Shown: one piece after another, positions 63,061 to 64,000 of the stretch
Layout of the letters: the number at the start of each line of letters is the position of its first letter
How positions within the stretch are numbered: the stretch's first letter is position 1
Assembly (NCBI RefSeq): GCF_016904945.1
Contig: NZ_JADIKF010000036.1
Coordinates: 72,505-136,504 of the forward strand
Direction of reading: 5' to 3'
From: Dyella mobilis
Lineage (GTDB): Bacteria > Pseudomonadota > Gammaproteobacteria > Xanthomonadales > Rhodanobacteraceae
Length of the DNA stretch: 64,000 nucleotides
Translations under genes and position numbers: made by a program
The notes under the pieces: generated by a model
What the model was told of the DNA's origin: nothing
Seen by the model: only the letters and a program-made list of their open reading frames with translations
The model's database searches: none

Positions 63061-63621
63061 ATGAAGATGAGCAAGCTACTGGTTCTTTCGATGGCCTTGG
63101 CCGTGACCGTCCAAAGCGGTGTGACTCAGGCCGCCGATGCGAGTGGCTTCTGGTCGAACCCGACCATCAGTCCGTACGGAAAGATCCATTGGCTGCCGGA
63201 CTCTGCTTATCGGCCGCAGTCCGACCAGACCTACAGCATCGTGTTCGCGCTGTCGGTGGGGGCTACCTCGCCGAGCCAGGTCAATGCGTCGCTTGATCGC
63301 GTCGCGCGGTCCATCAACCTGTATACGAAATCCGGCGTACCTCTCAATCACCTGAAGTTCGTTGCAGTCGCCTATGGCCCGGCAACGCCGCTGGTCTTGG
63401 ACGATGCGCACTACAAAGCGGCTTACGGCGTACCCAACCCCAATTTGCCGCTCATCAAGAAGCTTCGTGATGCCGGCGTCGATGTTGCTGTCTGCGGTCA
63501 GGCTGTGGCCGAGCACAAATACCAATACGACTGGGTGGACAAGAGCGTAACGATTTCCTTGTCGGCGCTCACCACCATCTCGACCTTGGAGCACCAAGGC
63601 TATTCCCTCGTCCAGCTCTGA
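63061..63621 (+). CDS. periplasmic DsrE-like protein
   Basis: A 186-residue paralog of the protein at 61725, with a signal peptide (LLVLSMALAVTVQSGVTQA) and so periplasmic. The DsrE strands are YSIVFALSVGA, LKFVAVAYGPAT and the cysteine strand VDVAVCGQAVAEHKY. Both proteins share the N-terminal NPTISPYGKIHWLPDSAY motif, which is not part of ordinary DsrE. The pair may be a cytosolic and a periplasmic version of one sulfur-carrier function. Confidence 0.8.
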   Translation: MKMSKLLVLSMALAVTVQSGVTQAADASGFWSNPTISPYGKIHWLPDSAYRPQSDQTYSIVFALSVGATSPSQVNASLDRVARSINLYTKSGVPLNHLKFVAVAYGPATPLVLDDAHYKAAYGVPNPNLPLIKKLRDAGVDVAVCGQAVAEHKYQYDWVDKSVTISLSALTTISTLEHQGYSLVQL

Positions 63622-63686
63622 GGGTGTTCATTTTCGCTTTTCGCCTTGGTGGCGGGCGTCGTGATGGCGCTCGCCAGGAGCAGTGT

Positions 63687-64000
63687 ATGCACTTGAAGAT
63701 AATTTTTGCCGCCGCTCTGACGCTGACCGGATCTGCTGCGAGCGTTTTTGCGTCCGATACGGCCGGCCAGGCAGTGCAGCCGACACAAGCGGCGAGTCCG
63801 CCGTGGCAGCATGGCCAAAACAATGACGCATCCGATCGAGGTTTCGAATTTACCGTAGCGGATGCCGACAATCTTGCCGATTTTCACGGCAATCCCGATC
63901 ATCCCGCCCTGGTGCTGTATGTCGGAGGGAACTACTTCTTTGCCATGGCACCGCTGGTGAAGGCCTTCGAGGAAAAGTATCCGCAATACAAAGGGCGGCT
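63687..64000 (+). CDS. extracellular solute-binding protein, partial (runs off the window end)
   Basis: An ORF open to the window edge, starting ATG at 63687 with CCAGGAGC upstream. The signal peptide is IIFAAALTLTGSAASVFA. The mature start shows the binding-protein pattern GNPDHPALVLYVGGNYFFAM, then PLVKAFEEKYPQYKGR, resembling ModA-type or other ABC solute-binding proteins. The rest lies outside the window. Ligand unknown. Confidence 0.6.
   Translation, partial: MHLKIIFAAALTLTGSAASVFASDTAGQAVQPTQAASPPWQHGQNNDASDRGFEFTVADADNLADFHGNPDHPALVLYVGGNYFFAMAPLVKAFEEKYPQYKGR

Overview
The window looks like a chromosomal segment of a GC-rich gammaproteobacterium of the Xanthomonadales, most likely Rhodanobacteraceae (Dyella/Luteibacter/Rhodanobacter type). 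This is inferred from the overall gene content, codon use and protein families (GNAT / DUF6916 / tail-collar set, YDG-repeat two-partner adhesin, TonB-dependent receptor with no visible plug extension, many LysR and AraC regulators). No rRNA, tRNA, CRISPR array or intact insertion sequence was recognised.

Layout. 0.1-4.0 kb: PadR regulator, HAAS-type membrane protein and secreted hydrolase, then a GNAT / DUF6916 / tail-collar cluster. 4.0-15.5 kb: a two-partner secretion locus, with a structured leader, a 2838-residue haemagglutinin-like exoprotein carrying 16 YDG repeats, its outer-membrane transporter and a tightly coupled sulfotransferase. 15.9-20.4 kb: a secreted protein and a three-gene periplasmic dehydrogenase operon (c-type cytochrome, small subunit, GMC flavoprotein). 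20.9-26 kb: a phytanoyl-CoA-type dioxygenase, a divergent LysR with aldo/keto reductase and alcohol dehydrogenase, and an alpha/beta hydrolase. 26.3-30.5 kb: an accessory stretch with repeats, a microprotein operon, a caspase-like orphan and several gene fragments. 30.6-38.4 kb: LysR plus an isochorismatase-type hydrolase / XapX / amidohydrolase / DoxX / VOC / porin / DUF1275 cluster. 38.4-43.7 kb: gene remnants, an M17-N-like protein, Dps, an NTF2-like secreted protein, a GMC oxidoreductase and an SDR. 44-50.7 kb: a two-gene unit with a DUF2384-like protein, then a propeller-type sensor kinase, two AraC regulators, a small membrane protein that looks like a kinase dimerisation domain without its histidine, and a NarL-type response regulator. 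50.8-54.9 kb: AraC-controlled quinone reductase / DUF417 / AhpD-like genes and a TDT-family channel. 55.4-58 kb: TonB-dependent receptor. 58.2-64 kb: a split three-subunit cobalt enzyme of the nitrile hydratase / thiocyanate hydrolase family with a NiCoT metal permease and an aquaporin-like channel, followed by two DsrE-like proteins, a DUF302 protein and the start of a solute-binding protein.

The most notable systems are the cobalt hydratase-family operon beside sulfur-type DsrE genes, the adhesin-transporter-sulfotransferase cassette, the pseudo-kinase fragment ahead of a response regulator, and a recombination-scarred stretch (27.6-39.4 kb) in which pieces of at least three genes occur twice and a dehydrogenase has been fused to a LytTR domain. 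All family assignments come from reading the sequence without database searches.
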